A stretch of DNA of 23,187 bases from Methanobacteriota archaeon (GCA_030837265.1 JAUPKV010000465.1:1-23187); one strand, 5' to 3'; positions 6,061 to 14,406 are shown, counted from the stretch's first letter. The notes: generated by a model not told the origin, from the letters alone. Made by a program: numbers and translations.

Positions 6061-7194
6061 ATGAACACCAGGGTTTCTATTGTTCGCTGTAATGATTATT
6101 CAAATGTAAAGAATGCCATAAAAGAGTCTCTTGATCTGATAGGTGGCCTTGAGACTATCATATCCCCCGGCAATCATGTACTGCTAAAACCGAATCTACT
6201 TTCCATTCGCCCTCCTGAAGATGCAGTAACAACTCACCCGGCAGTTGTGTCTGCAATGTGTGAACTTGTTTTGGATTTAGGAGGCATTCCGATTATAGGT
6301 GATGGGGCCGGAATTACCAGACCGGGATCTACTTCCACTTCACAGGCACTCAGAGTGTCGGGTATGGAAGCTGTAGCCTCAAGATACGAAATTGAGTTAA
6401 GAAATTTCGAAACTTACGGCTATTCAAAAGTGGATATTCCAGAAGGCTGGCAATTTTCAAGCCTGTATATATCCAGGGCTGTACTCGAAGCAGATGTAAT
6501 AATCTCGCTTCCAAAGCTCAAAACCCATGAACTTACACTATATACGGGAGCCGTCAAAAACTTTTTCGGTACACTACCTCAGAAATATAGAAAACAAGCT
6601 CATGCCCTTGAAGACCGAAACCGATTTGGAGAGGCACTTATTGACTTATATTCGGTTGTGAAACCCCATCTTGCAGTTATGGATGGTGTGGTCGGAATGG
6701 AGGGAAATGGTCCTTCGAATGGTACTCCCATTTTTGCAGGCGTAATTTTGGCAAGCTTTGATTGCGTAAACCTGGATATCATAGCCTCCAAACTCATAGG
6801 AATTGATCCTTTAAAAGTTCCCACTAATAAAGCTGCACTTGCCAGGGGTTTTGGAAATGAAAATCCGGAAATTGCAGGTACACCGGTTGAAAACGTAAAG
6901 ATCGGGTTTAAAGGTCCTGAAGGTGGAGTTACTGCATTACTGCCGCCTTTTCTAATGAGGGTACTGCGAAAGCAGTTAACTGTGAAACCATATATTGACC
7001 CATTAATATGTGTATCTTGTAAAGCATGCGTGTTGAACTGTTCAGCACATGCAATAGAAGAAGCAGGAAAAGCACTTAAAATAAATGACGAAAAATGTAT
7101 CCAGTGCTATTGCTGCCGCGAACTTTGCCCTAAAGATGCAGTAGGAATAAAGAAATCACTCCTTCTAAAACTCTTAACCAGGAGCAAGAGTTAA
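6061..7194 (+). CDS. DUF362 domain protein with C-terminal 2x[4Fe-4S] ferredoxin domain
   Basis: A 377-residue cytoplasmic protein. Residues 1 to about 300 form a DUF362 domain, recognisable from LLKPNLL (41-47), VTTHPAVVSA (57-66), the IGDGAG loop (79-84) and PKLKTHELT (151-159). The C-terminus carries cysteine sets C317-x2-C320-x2-C323-x3-C327 and C346-x2-C349-x2-C352-x3-C356-P, enough for two [4Fe-4S] clusters. The first set lacks the proline usual after its last cysteine. Proteins of this build are common in methanogens; an electron-transfer role is likely, but no reaction is established. I chose ATG 6061, with a weak GTGAT ribosome site at 6055-6059; GTG 6055 adds two residues. It is 129 bp after the biosynthetic cluster, beyond a strong hairpin, so membership in that operon is uncertain. 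Confidence 0.85.
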   Translation: MNTRVSIVRCNDYSNVKNAIKESLDLIGGLETIISPGNHVLLKPNLLSIRPPEDAVTTHPAVVSAMCELVLDLGGIPIIGDGAGITRPGSTSTSQALRVSGMEAVASRYEIELRNFETYGYSKVDIPEGWQFSSLYISRAVLEADVIISLPKLKTHELTLYTGAVKNFFGTLPQKYRKQAHALEDRNRFGEALIDLYSVVKPHLAVMDGVVGMEGNGPSNGTPIFAGVILASFDCVNLDIIASKLIGIDPLKVPTNKAALARGFGNENPEIAGTPVENVKIGFKGPEGGVTALLPPFLMRVLRKQLTVKPYIDPLICVSCKACVLNCSAHAIEEAGKALKINDEKCIQCYCCRELCPKDAVGIKKSLLLKLLTRSKS

Positions 7195-7444
7195 AAAATT
7201 ATTTTAAATCTTAACTTCGCCATCAATAGAAAAAATAAATCCAAATCATAATTTTTCAACGTCATTTGCCTTTAAATGAAAATTTAGTTTGTTTTTTACA
7301 TTCCCTAATAAGGGACATATTATTTTATCTGCAGTGAATTGCAAAATGTCTCTTGCTTTTGGATATACGGCTTGTGATAATACTTAACCCCTAATTTGTT
7401 GGAGTTAAGGTTCTGAATATAAAATGAAGAACAGGTGAAGTTTA
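7195..7444 (+). promoter_or_regulatory. Intergenic region with a hairpin before the surface-protein gene
   Basis: No gene is visible. CTTAAC (7383-7388) and GTTAAG (7404-7409) form a stem that continues, after one C-A mismatch, with two further C-G pairs around a 9-nt loop. A weaker CCCT-AATA-AGGG repeat lies near 7304-7315. The ribosome site AGGTGA at about 7433-7438 belongs to the gene starting at 7445. The hairpin would lie in the leader of that message. Confidence 0.4.
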
Positions 7445-8182
7445 ATGAAAACTCAAAGTTTGTTTCCCATATTATTATTAACATTTGTTTTGGTTTTTAT
7501 TTCTCCGAATTTTACAAAAGCTGCGGTGCTAATCGATGCTGCCGAAATTCCGTACCAGGTTAACAACTCTGACCGCATAATTATCGGTACTGTCAGCGGA
7601 ATTATTGTATCTACCGATCATACGATTGCTACTATTACAGTTAATGAGTGGCTATATAATCCTCTACCTGAAAAGACCATAAAAGTGAGAACCGAAATAG
7701 GAACCAATGTAAATACTGAAGATCAACCCGTGTTTATTCAGAATGAATCAGTATTATTGATGTTAAAAGATCAAGACATGTTATCTATTAATGAAGACGA
7801 GTTATCTACGAATAAAGACGTAGATAAACAGCAATTCATTGTATCTGTTGGTTTTGTGGGAAAACACTCGATATCAGATAGGGATGCAGTAATTAATGAA
7901 CTTAAAGCTCAGGGTAAATGGAAGGGAGCAGATCAGACAGGGAATAAGACAAATGAAACAGAAACTGTAAACAAAATAGAAATAACAAGCAGTCAGAAAG
8001 AGAATATTACCGAAAATATGACAGCTACTGATAGAAAAGCAGAGAATACAGCAACAATTGGGAAGCAGGAAGGAGAACTCAACACTACTCAGATATCAAA
8101 AAGTACTCCTTTCATAAGCTCTATTTGGATACTTGCAATAGTTTTCATGGCAGTAATATTGGTAAAAAAGATGAAGCAATAG
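7445..8182 (+). CDS. Secreted, membrane-anchored surface protein of unknown function
   Basis: A 245-residue protein. Residues 1 to about 26 form a signal peptide (MKTQ, then a long Leu/Ile/Val core, then TKAA). A second hydrophobic segment at about 219-240 followed by KKMKQ is a C-terminal membrane anchor with its Lys-rich end inside. The outer part has a compact N-terminal half (about 30-155) with a DRIIIGTVSGI strand and ATITVNEWLYNPLPEKTIKV, a pattern I associate with Methanosarcina-type envelope proteins. A polar stalk (about 158-218) follows. N-x-S/T sequons are frequent (NNS, NES, NKT, NET, NIT, NMT, NTT), mostly in the stalk, suggesting archaeal N-glycosylation. Ribosome site AGGTGA supports the start. 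No catalytic motif is visible and no function can be given. Confidence 0.75.
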   Translation: MKTQSLFPILLLTFVLVFISPNFTKAAVLIDAAEIPYQVNNSDRIIIGTVSGIIVSTDHTIATITVNEWLYNPLPEKTIKVRTEIGTNVNTEDQPVFIQNESVLLMLKDQDMLSINEDELSTNKDVDKQQFIVSVGFVGKHSISDRDAVINELKAQGKWKGADQTGNKTNETETVNKIEITSSQKENITENMTATDRKAENTATIGKQEGELNTTQISKSTPFISSIWILAIVFMAVILVKKMKQ

Positions 8183-8405
8183 ATGCATATGTGGATAGGT
8201 CTTGTAGTTTCATCCTGTCCACTTCAGCTAGGGTGATTCATTTAATGCAATCATTATTAGCTTAGTGGATATATAAAATCTGTATATGTGCAGTCATAAA
8301 TTAGTATTGTTCCACCGGAATAGTTCAGAGCTAACTATAGGAAATATATTTAACCGTTGAAGACTAATGGAAAGTGAACAATTTTTCAAAAATGGGGTCA
8401 CTACC
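8183..8405 (+). promoter_or_regulatory. Promoter region of the hexapeptide acyltransferase
   Basis: I see no other gene. An AAATATATTT box at about 8342-8351 would set transcription start near 8370. That is just past the ATG at 8367, so the downstream ATG at 8406, preceded by GGGGT at 8394-8398, fits better as translation start. Confidence 0.4.
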
Positions 8406-8939
8406 ATGAGTGCTGTAGTATCTAATCGAGATAAAGTAACCTTTAATGAAGTTTCTAACTATTATCACAATAACAAATTCCTCTTCGGAGTAAAATATTT
8501 TAAGAACTGGATATTAGAACGGCTTGCCTCAAATATTCCAGTCCCTTCGTGGAGAGCAAAATTGCATAGAATGCGAGGTGTAAACTTAGGGGGGAATGTT
8601 TACATTGGTTACGATGTAATTTTCGATAGGATACATCCCGAATTGATTACAGTAGGAGAATATGCCGAAATCGGGGACCGCTGCATATTAACTGCACATT
8701 CCAGAGGAAGCTTGACCACAAGACAGGAATATCCAAGAACCGTTGACCCCATAAGAATAGGACGTGGAGTTTGCGTAAACCCTGGATGTATAATTACCCA
8801 GGGAGTTGAAATTGGAGAAAACTCCATAATAGGTATTGGGTCTGTGGTTACTCATGATATATCCGCAAATAGCCTGGCTCTGGGATACCCTGCTAAAGTA
8901 GTTAAAAAGCTTGATGGTGTAGGAGAGCTCCAAACTTAA
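8406..8939 (+). CDS. Left-handed beta-helix (hexapeptide repeat) acyltransferase
   Basis: A 177-residue acyltransferase. An N-terminal helical part (1-55) with WILERLASNIPVPSWRAKLH is followed by hexapeptide repeats giving a left-handed beta-helix: VNLGGNVYIGYDVIF (59-73), ITVGEYAEIGDRCIL (81-95), then a loop with TAHSRG (His98, probable catalytic base), and IRIGRGVCVNPGCIITQGVEIGENSIIGIGS. It ends with the ALGYPAKVVKK motif of the maltose/galactoside O-acetyltransferase-like group. Such enzymes acetylate sugars or other small hydroxyl or amino acceptors from acetyl-CoA, usually as trimers. An in-frame ATG at 8367 would add 13 residues. It lies downstream of the carrier-protein cluster but has its own promoter, so a tailoring role there is only a possibility. 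Confidence 0.85.
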   Translation: MSAVVSNRDKVTFNEVSNYYHNNKFLFGVKYFKNWILERLASNIPVPSWRAKLHRMRGVNLGGNVYIGYDVIFDRIHPELITVGEYAEIGDRCILTAHSRGSLTTRQEYPRTVDPIRIGRGVCVNPGCIITQGVEIGENSIIGIGSVVTHDISANSLALGYPAKVVKKLDGVGELQT

Positions 8940-9011
8940 CTAAGTCATCTTAATGAAAGTTTTCTAAATGAAAGTTTTCAGACCGGACATCTGGCAGTCC
9001 TTTATGTCATT
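8940..9011. repeat. Convergent-gene spacer with a 13-bp direct repeat
   Basis: AATGAAAGTTTTC occurs at 8952-8964 and 8967-8979, separated by 2 bp, between the ends of two convergent genes. No terminator hairpin with a T-run is clear, although the short T-tracts could serve archaeal termination on the plus strand. Confidence 0.5.
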
Positions 9012-10208
9012 TTAAGCTGTCCCAAACGCTTTTTTTGCCAGGATTTTCCAGTTTTTGTGATCTTTTCCTTCGAATTCCTCTGCAACAGCTTTTAGGAGGG
9101 TTGGAATATCCAGGTGTTGCGGACATTTTTCAATGCACTGTCCGCATTCTATGCATTGGGAAGCATAACCAGTGACATTACCTCTTATTATTGCTCCCGG
9201 TTTTGCTGCATACTGGAGTTTTGCTTCTTTCTCATTGCCAGTCAGATAAAAATTATCGTAAATCTCAAAACAGCCCGCGATGTCCACTCCTGAAGGACAG
9301 GGAGAGCAGTATCGACAGCCAGTGCAGCCAGTTTTCATAAGCTCCCTATATTTATGTTCCGCTTCCCTTACCATCTGCAATTCAGCATCGGAAAGGGAGC
9401 TTGGATAGGCTTCTCCTGCCATTCTCAGGTTCTCTTCTATATGTGCTTCCTCATTCATGCCTGAAAGCACTACTGTAACTTCCGGATGGTTCCAGATCCA
9501 TCGGAAAGCCCATTCAGCTGGCGTACGTTTTACCGGTGCCCCATCCCAGATTTCCTGCACTTCAGGAGGTACCGGATTTGCAAGTTTGCCTCCGCGCAAA
9601 GGTTCCATGACGATAACTCCCAGAGCTTTTGAGGCAGCGTATCTCAAGCCTTCTGTCCCGGCCTGGTTTTTTTCGTCCAGGAAATTATACTGGATCAGGC
9701 AGAATTCCCATGGGTAAGCATCCACAATTCGTTTAAAATCCTCAATTGAGCCGTGGAAGGAAAAGCCTGCATTAATGATTCGGCCTTCCTGCCTGGCCCT
9801 CTCAAGGAAGTCCAGGACATTGAGTCCTTCCATTTTGTCCCATAAAGTTCCTACAAGCCCGTGTACCAGGTAATAATCTATATGGTCCGTTTTGAGTTTC
9901 TCCAGCTGGGCATTTAAAATTTTGTCCATGTCATTGCTGTTTTGCAGGATCCAGGATGGAAGCTTTGTTGCAAGCTTGACTTTGTCCCTGTACCCATCAG
10001 AAAGAGTCCGTCCAAGGAAAGACTCGCTTTCTCCCATATGATATGGCCAGGCAGTATCGATATAGTTTATTCCGTGGTCGATTGCATAGCGTATTTGTTG
10101 CTTGGCTCTTTCCTCATCAATTTTTCCGTCTTTTACAGGAAGGCGCATGCATCCGAACCCAAGTATCGAAAGTTCGTCTTCATTTTTCGGCATCTTTCTA
10201 TACAACAT
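9012..10208 (-). CDS. Aldo/keto reductase with C-terminal [4Fe-4S] ferredoxin-like domain
   Basis: A 398-residue redox enzyme. Residues 1 to about 280 are an aldo/keto reductase TIM barrel with the catalytic tetrad visible as Asp51, Tyr56, Lys82 and His116 (contexts NYIDTAWPYH, ATKLP, YYLVHG). The C-terminal part has C295-x2-C298-x2-C301-x2-C304-P and C352-x2-C355-x2-C358-x3-C362-P, the usual arrangement in this anaerobe-rich subfamily and enough for two clusters. It probably moves electrons between NAD(P)H or a bound flavin and a ferredoxin while reducing a carbonyl, but the substrate is unknown. The start ATG follows AAGG with about 8 nt spacing. It stands alone, with its own promoter near 10271 on the minus strand. 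Confidence 0.9.
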   Translation of the reverse strand: MLYRKMPKNEDELSILGFGCMRLPVKDGKIDEERAKQQIRYAIDHGINYIDTAWPYHMGESESFLGRTLSDGYRDKVKLATKLPSWILQNSNDMDKILNAQLEKLKTDHIDYYLVHGLVGTLWDKMEGLNVLDFLERARQEGRIINAGFSFHGSIEDFKRIVDAYPWEFCLIQYNFLDEKNQAGTEGLRYAASKALGVIVMEPLRGGKLANPVPPEVQEIWDGAPVKRTPAEWAFRWIWNHPEVTVVLSGMNEEAHIEENLRMAGEAYPSSLSDAELQMVREAEHKYRELMKTGCTGCRYCSPCPSGVDIAGCFEIYDNFYLTGNEKEAKLQYAAKPGAIIRGNVTGYASQCIECGQCIEKCPQHLDIPTLLKAVAEEFEGKDHKNWKILAKKAFGTA

Positions 10209-10259
10209 TTCTTTAACCTTCGCTTTAATTTAATTCTCCCCTTGTATGTTAATTTGGAT

Positions 10260-10286
10260 AGGTGCTTTTTAAGTATTTCTGCACCT
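10260..10286 (-). promoter_or_regulatory. TATA box of the aldo/keto reductase gene framed by an inverted repeat
   Basis: On the minus strand ATACTTAAAAAGC (about 10265-10277) is a TATA-like box placing transcription start near 10246. It is framed by AGGTGC (10260-10265) and GCACCT (10281-10286), a perfect 6-bp inverted repeat. That geometry suits a repressor that blocks TBP binding. Confidence 0.4.
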
Positions 10287-10354
10287 GAATTCGGAAAAGA
10301 GAAACTCAAATAAAATTAGATTAAAAAAGTGAGATTCGAAGAATAAGTTACGTT

Positions 10355-10382
10355 AAAAAATAGCAAGTAGTATTAACTACTT
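10355..10382 (-). terminator. Hairpin plus T-run behind the small Cys-rich gene
   Basis: Reading leftward, AAGTAGT (10382-10376) and ACTACTT (10371-10365) form a perfect 7-bp stem with a 4-nt loop. Three bases later comes a run of six T (10360-10355). This lies 74 bp past the stop of the minus-strand gene at 10456-10695 and would separate it from the aldo/keto reductase gene. Confidence 0.55.
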
Positions 10383-10455
10383 ACTAACTTTAAAATGTAA
10401 ACACTTATAAATTTGCGGAAAATCTAAAATATTTATATATCTTCCTGAATTCTTA

Positions 10456-10695
10456 TCACATTTTCATCGTCGATTTACGATAATATTCATCTATTATTTT
10501 GTTTGCTCTATCCATCATTATCGGATACAAATCCATAGGTACATTTTCTTTTCCGATTAAGGATGCCACCATGTACCTGGCACATTGAGATTTTTCCCCT
10601 TCGCAATACTTTTGCTTCTGTATTTGACCCAGACCTCTGTCCATTGGCATTTTGTCGTTGTAAAAACTACAACCACCTAAATTTTCACAATTCAT
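10456..10695 (-). CDS. Small cysteine-rich protein, unknown function
   Basis: A 79-residue protein with four cysteines in two pairs: C3-x5-C9 and C31-x6-C38, the second in the context YCEGEKSQCARY. The spacing could hold a zinc ion or an iron-sulfur cluster. I associate the YC-x6-CARY pattern with small modules found alone or at the ends of signalling proteins in anaerobes, but I cannot name a family. The rest is a Met-rich, helical tail (DLYPIMMDRANKIIDEYYRK). The ATG at 10695-10693 follows GGGGT with 6 nt spacing and is preferred over an in-frame TTG five codons upstream. It is monocistronic, with a terminator behind and a palindrome in front. Confidence 0.65.
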   Translation of the reverse strand: MNCENLGGCSFYNDKMPMDRGLGQIQKQKYCEGEKSQCARYMVASLIGKENVPMDLYPIMMDRANKIIDEYYRKSTMKM

Positions 10696-10710
10696 TTTTA
10701 TACCCCACAA

Positions 10711-11091
10711 TATGTTGATTTCATAGCCGAGAGCTTAACTTGTGCTTCAAACTATGATCTATACTTTTTGTATTAATTAAATATTAATGATTAATATGAT
10801 ATTATTTTTTTAAATAGATTCCGCTTTAAAATTTTTACTTGAGAGTCTCTAAATTTTGTTATGATAATCTATGTTTCAGAATATATTTCAACTTTTTTAA
10901 ACTCCGTCTATACTTTGAAACTTTTATTTATATATTGTCTCCTAGTTATACGAAATAAGCTTATTCTAAGATGAGAATTTCAGCATTCTACTTTTTTAAT
11001 TTTCTTAAACGATTCTGAATTGATACATCACCTATTCTTTCAAGGGGAAAATATAGATCAAGTATAGGACTGAAAATAAAGGGGGTATTTT
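10711..11091. promoter_or_regulatory. Divergent promoter region between the Cys-rich gene and the DUF72 gene
   Basis: About 380 bp, very AT-rich, without a convincing gene. It holds a perfect 17-bp palindrome, ATATTAAT-G-ATTAATAT (10781-10797), about 90 bp before the minus-strand Cys-rich gene. A plus-strand TATA-like stretch, TTTATTTATATATTG, lies near 10923-10937. The ribosome site for the DUF72 gene is GGGGG at 11081-11085, 6 nt before its ATG. The second half may be a long leader for the DUF72 message, but I see no clear structure in it. Confidence 0.4.
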
Positions 11092-11775
11092 ATGAATTTA
11101 TTTGTGGGCACAAGCGGTTGGTACTATGACTGGAATAAAAAGAAAAATCTGGATTGGTTTGTCCGGAATTCCGGCCTGAACACCGTAGAACTTAATGCCA
11201 GTTATTACAGGTTTCCCTTCCCGGACCGTATAAAAAGTTGGAGTACGAAAGGAGCAGGGCTCAGATGGAGTGTAAAAATCCATAGGTCCATAACTCACTG
11301 GCGCCAGTTAAGTGAAGCTGCGTTTGAATATTGGGGAAACTTTCAGAAGCTTTTCGAGCCAATGGACCATCTAATTGATTTCTATCTATTCCAGGTGCCT
11401 CCCAAGTTTGACGACGTCACTAAGGCACTCAGATTTGCAGACAATACCGGACTTGGCAGGCGATTTGCTCTGGAGATCCGGAATAAGGAGTTGCTTGGAA
11501 ATAACGAACTATGCACTGAGCTTATGGACAAAGTGACCCTTGTATCAGTAGATTCTCCAGATTATAGTAACAGGATCTTTCCGGGGGAAGTCGTTTACAT
11601 GAGAATGCACGGAAGAGAAAAATGGTACAGTTATAATTACTCTCAGGAAGAAATAAGAGAAACTATCCGGAAAATCAATAAATTTGGGCCTGAAGAAATC
11701 TACATATATTTCAATAACGACCATAATATGCTGGAAAATGCAAAGTTGACTTTAAAAACCTGGGCGGAATTGTAA
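11092..11775 (+). CDS. DUF72 (YecE-like) family protein
   Basis: A 227-residue TIM-barrel protein of the DUF72 family. Conserved stretches are GTSGWYYDWN (6-15), NTVELNASYYRFP (30-42), WSVKIHRSITH (59-69), FALEIRN near 145-151, YMRMHGR near 169-175, and IYFNNDHNMLENA near the end. The family resembles sugar-phosphate-type TIM barrels and keeps a cluster of charged residues in the barrel mouth, but no reaction is established that I know of. The length is typical and the gene intact. The ATG has a strong ribosome site (GGGGG). It is followed by a T-rich stretch (CTTTTTT at about 11807-11813) that could end transcription. Confidence 0.85.
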   Translation: MNLFVGTSGWYYDWNKKKNLDWFVRNSGLNTVELNASYYRFPFPDRIKSWSTKGAGLRWSVKIHRSITHWRQLSEAAFEYWGNFQKLFEPMDHLIDFYLFQVPPKFDDVTKALRFADNTGLGRRFALEIRNKELLGNNELCTELMDKVTLVSVDSPDYSNRIFPGEVVYMRMHGREKWYSYNYSQEEIRETIRKINKFGPEEIYIYFNNDHNMLENAKLTLKTWAEL

Positions 11776-12068
11776 ACCCAGATAAATTTCCTCAATTTCT
11801 TAAAATCACTTTTTTAAAAGAAACAAACATTTGATTCAGTGACTTCTGTTCTTATTTTTACCTATTAACTTGGAAAAACTTGTTTCAATTGTTAACCTTT
11901 ATTAAGAATGATTTATTATAATAAGAGTTGTATTAAAAGATTGATACGAAAATTCTGAAAGTCAGAAGTTTGCTCTCTTAAAACTAAACCCCCATTTTGG
12001 ACGTTGAAACTGATAAAGAGAGTAATTTACCCGGAATTCCCTATATATATAAAAAAGAAGTGAAATAT
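11776..12068 (+). promoter_or_regulatory. Intergenic region with T-tract and promoter
   Basis: After the DUF72 stop a CTTTTTT tract at about 11807-11813 is a probable U-tract terminator. At 12042-12056 a long TATATATATAAAAAA box is a strong archaeal TATA element. It would start transcription near 12070, at the ATG 12069 of the next gene. No gene is visible in between. Confidence 0.5.
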
Positions 12069-13181
12069 ATGTTCTGGAGTAGAGAGGATATAATAGAAAG
12101 ACTGAGCAGAATCCCAACAACCCTTGAGGACATCTCAATAGAAATCTTCGACGGTATACCCCAAAAGAATGATTTCCTATTCAAGGCCAGCCTTTCAAAA
12201 GATAATAGTACGGATTCAGCCTGCATCTGCAGAACCCTACAAACGAATGCAAGCATCGGACAAGCGAATATAGAACAGGTAAGCATAGAAAAAGAACTTG
12301 TGTACCCCTATATGGATGGTTCACCATCGAATGAGTTCGCCATTCATTCAACTCAGTACCAGTTTATGCTTCCTTACGAAATTATTGGGTATGGTATCAG
12401 GAAAGAATATAGGATCTTTCAACCGGAGGAGTTAAAAACACAGTTTCCTGCAGCTTATAAGGAGCTAATGGAAAATAAACTCAAGTCGGGAGCCGAGAAA
12501 GAGAATTTCGATTCTGCAGATTGTTACCGCCTGGAGAATGAAAGTTTCCTTCAATACATCAACACTCCGAAAATCATAGTTAGCAGCAACTACAATCTAC
12601 AGGCATCATACGATCTGGTCGGAAAGCACGTATTTGCAGACGGAGTTGGAGTTGTGCTTGGAGATCCCACACTGTATCTGTACGTAACGGCTGTACTCAA
12701 TTCCTCCATAGCCAGGGCGTTTCCCGAAATATGGAGCCGTGAACATGGACAGAATCAGAATAAGATATGTGCAAATATGTTGAAAAGATTTCCGATAGTG
12801 TTCCCAAAAAAGCAAACAACAGAGAACATAATTGGCAGAATGACTCGCTACCAGATTTATCTTAACCGACAAAAACATGCAGCAAAAGTTTATGCTATCC
12901 CTGGCTACCAGAGATTAATCGATTTCTACAGAAGAATCTCAGATCTTCTGATCCTGGATACATACATGACAGATGACCTTGATCCGAAGCTCATTGAAAT
13001 TCTTGCAGAAAATATTACTCCGTCCGACGAAGAATTGGAGTACAGCAACGATATAAACCTCTTGATCGGATTACAGGCGATAAAAGACAACATTCTTGAT
13101 TCTCCCGATTTCAGGAAGTGCAGGTTTTCCAACGAGTTTACAAACATTCTGGCGACCCTGAAGAACAGCAGTGTCTGGTAA
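12069..13181 (+). CDS. Orphan protein resembling the DNA-specificity (TRD) part of type IIG/Eco57I-like methyltransferases
   Basis: A 370-residue protein. Resemblance to the C-terminal target-recognition region of TaqI/Eco57I-type methyltransferases is seen in ELVYPYMDGSPSNEF (76-90), FMLPYEIIG (99-107), FPAAYKELMENKLK (126-139), YRLENESFLQYINTPKIIVS (153-172), and AVLNSSIARAF...NMLKRFPIVFP (208-246). The methyltransferase motifs (SAM-binding FxGxG, NPPY) are absent, and no nuclease motif is seen. The N-terminal MFWSREDIIERLSRIP segment is helical. It could be a truncated enzyme, a free DNA-recognition subunit, or a domesticated paralogue; the intact frame argues against simple decay. I prefer ATG 12069 over the TTG at 11997 because the TATA box lies between them, which implies a leaderless or very short leader. 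Confidence 0.6.
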   Translation: MFWSREDIIERLSRIPTTLEDISIEIFDGIPQKNDFLFKASLSKDNSTDSACICRTLQTNASIGQANIEQVSIEKELVYPYMDGSPSNEFAIHSTQYQFMLPYEIIGYGIRKEYRIFQPEELKTQFPAAYKELMENKLKSGAEKENFDSADCYRLENESFLQYINTPKIIVSSNYNLQASYDLVGKHVFADGVGVVLGDPTLYLYVTAVLNSSIARAFPEIWSREHGQNQNKICANMLKRFPIVFPKKQTTENIIGRMTRYQIYLNRQKHAAKVYAIPGYQRLIDFYRRISDLLILDTYMTDDLDPKLIEILAENITPSDEELEYSNDINLLIGLQAIKDNILDSPDFRKCRFSNEFTNILATLKNSSVW

Positions 13182-13262
13182 AAGAAAAATCTTCAGCCCC
13201 TATAAAACGGAATTAAATTTTTATTTTCCAAAGCAGCATCAATGTTTTCGGGCTTGATTATT

Positions 13263-14075
13263 TTAAACGACTCCAATCATTTTCAGCCCTGTATATGCCA
13301 TCAGGAGCACAAAAAGGTGTTTCAGGTGTTCCGGTTTTACAAGTTGGGCTATTTCAGACCCTTTTCTTGCTGCAAGAAATCCGGGAATTGCGAGTAAAAT
13401 CCAGTTCAGAAGATTGACATACCCAAGAGAATAAGGGGGAAGTCCCGGTTGACCCCACCCATTGATTATATACCCTATTGATCCTCCGATAGAAGTAAAA
13501 ATAATTACTGCAGCCGAAGTTCCGACGGCTTTCAGCATGTCAAAATGCAGGAAAATAAGCATGATCGGAACTCCAATTACCCCTCCCCCGATCCCAAGGA
13601 GCCCTGAAAAAAAGCCAATCACAACACCGGAATAAACATAAGATGCCCGATTAACGCTTATATAGTTATTTTCAGTTACTGTAGGCACCTTATAAGTTCT
13701 GATCGCCCCTATTATGACAACGACTCCGAATATTTTGCTCAATACGGATGCGGACAGATGAGAAGCCACTGCCGCTCCCCCGAAACTGGCAAGCAATCCG
13801 GATAAGCCCATAATTGTCGCCTGCTTCCAGAGTACTGCACGCTTTTGCTGATATTTCAGAACTACGCTTGAAGCGTTTAGCAAAACAACAAAAAGACTTG
13901 TCCCCAGAGCTATCCTTAAAGCAAGATCAGGCTTAAGTCCCGTTTCCTGCAAAAGCCAGTACTGTACAGGCGACATAATGAAGCCTCCCCCCACGCCCAG
14001 CATACCTGAGATGACACCTGTAAAGGCGCCTGTAAGGATGAGGATACCAATATAAAAAGGTTCTATAGGAGTCAT
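13263..14075 (-). CDS. TauE/SafE (TSUP) family membrane permease
   Basis: A 270-residue polytopic membrane protein with about eight hydrophobic segments in two similar halves. Each half begins with the TSUP glycine signature: FTGVISGMLGVGGGFIMSP (18-36) and GFFSGLLGIGGGVIGVP (about 154-170). The family carries sulfite, sulfonates, thiosulfate or other organic anions across the membrane; the substrate cannot be assigned here. No sulfur-metabolism gene is adjacent. The ATG lies just after CCGGAA, a weak ribosome site. The gene converges on the orphan TRD-like gene with 81 bp between stops. Length and topology are typical. Confidence 0.88.
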   Translation of the reverse strand: MTPIEPFYIGILILTGAFTGVISGMLGVGGGFIMSPVQYWLLQETGLKPDLALRIALGTSLFVVLLNASSVVLKYQQKRAVLWKQATIMGLSGLLASFGGAAVASHLSASVLSKIFGVVVIIGAIRTYKVPTVTENNYISVNRASYVYSGVVIGFFSGLLGIGGGVIGVPIMLIFLHFDMLKAVGTSAAVIIFTSIGGSIGYIINGWGQPGLPPYSLGYVNLLNWILLAIPGFLAARKGSEIAQLVKPEHLKHLFVLLMAYTGLKMIGVV

Positions 14076-14406
14076 TTCCGGTTATATTCTATTTTATTTC
14101 TCCGATTTTATGAAAAGCTTATTATTATCTTCCTCTTATTAATTTCCCTACATGAAGTTGAAAGTTTATTAAGTTATGGTATCAAGCTGAAGATATAAAT
14201 GCTACTGCCAAATTTAAGGTTGGATCTAGATGGGTATTTCTTACAGCCATCTCTTAATACCTGGGTTAAACGTAAGAATTAGAAAGAGAATTACTCTGTG
14301 AAATAGATATTTATGGTGATTTGAAACTTATCAGCCCAATGCATTAGTAACTCAAAAATCCGATGCGTTTAACAGTTATTCAACTTACAAATAAAGAGGC
14401 GCTCTC
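14076..14406. promoter_or_regulatory. Divergent intergenic region, no gene seen
   Basis: This 331-bp gap separates the divergent TSUP and ThyX-like genes. A TATA-like GATATAAATG at about 14192-14201 is followed by a 26-codon ORF that resembles nothing I know. The ribosome site for the plus-strand gene is GAGGCG (14396-14401), 5 nt before its ATG. No large repeat or RNA gene is evident. Confidence 0.35.

Noticed and set aside
14198..14278. 26-codon ORF after a TATA-like box in the 14076-14406 gap
   Set aside because: Too short, no family resemblance and no conservation evidence.
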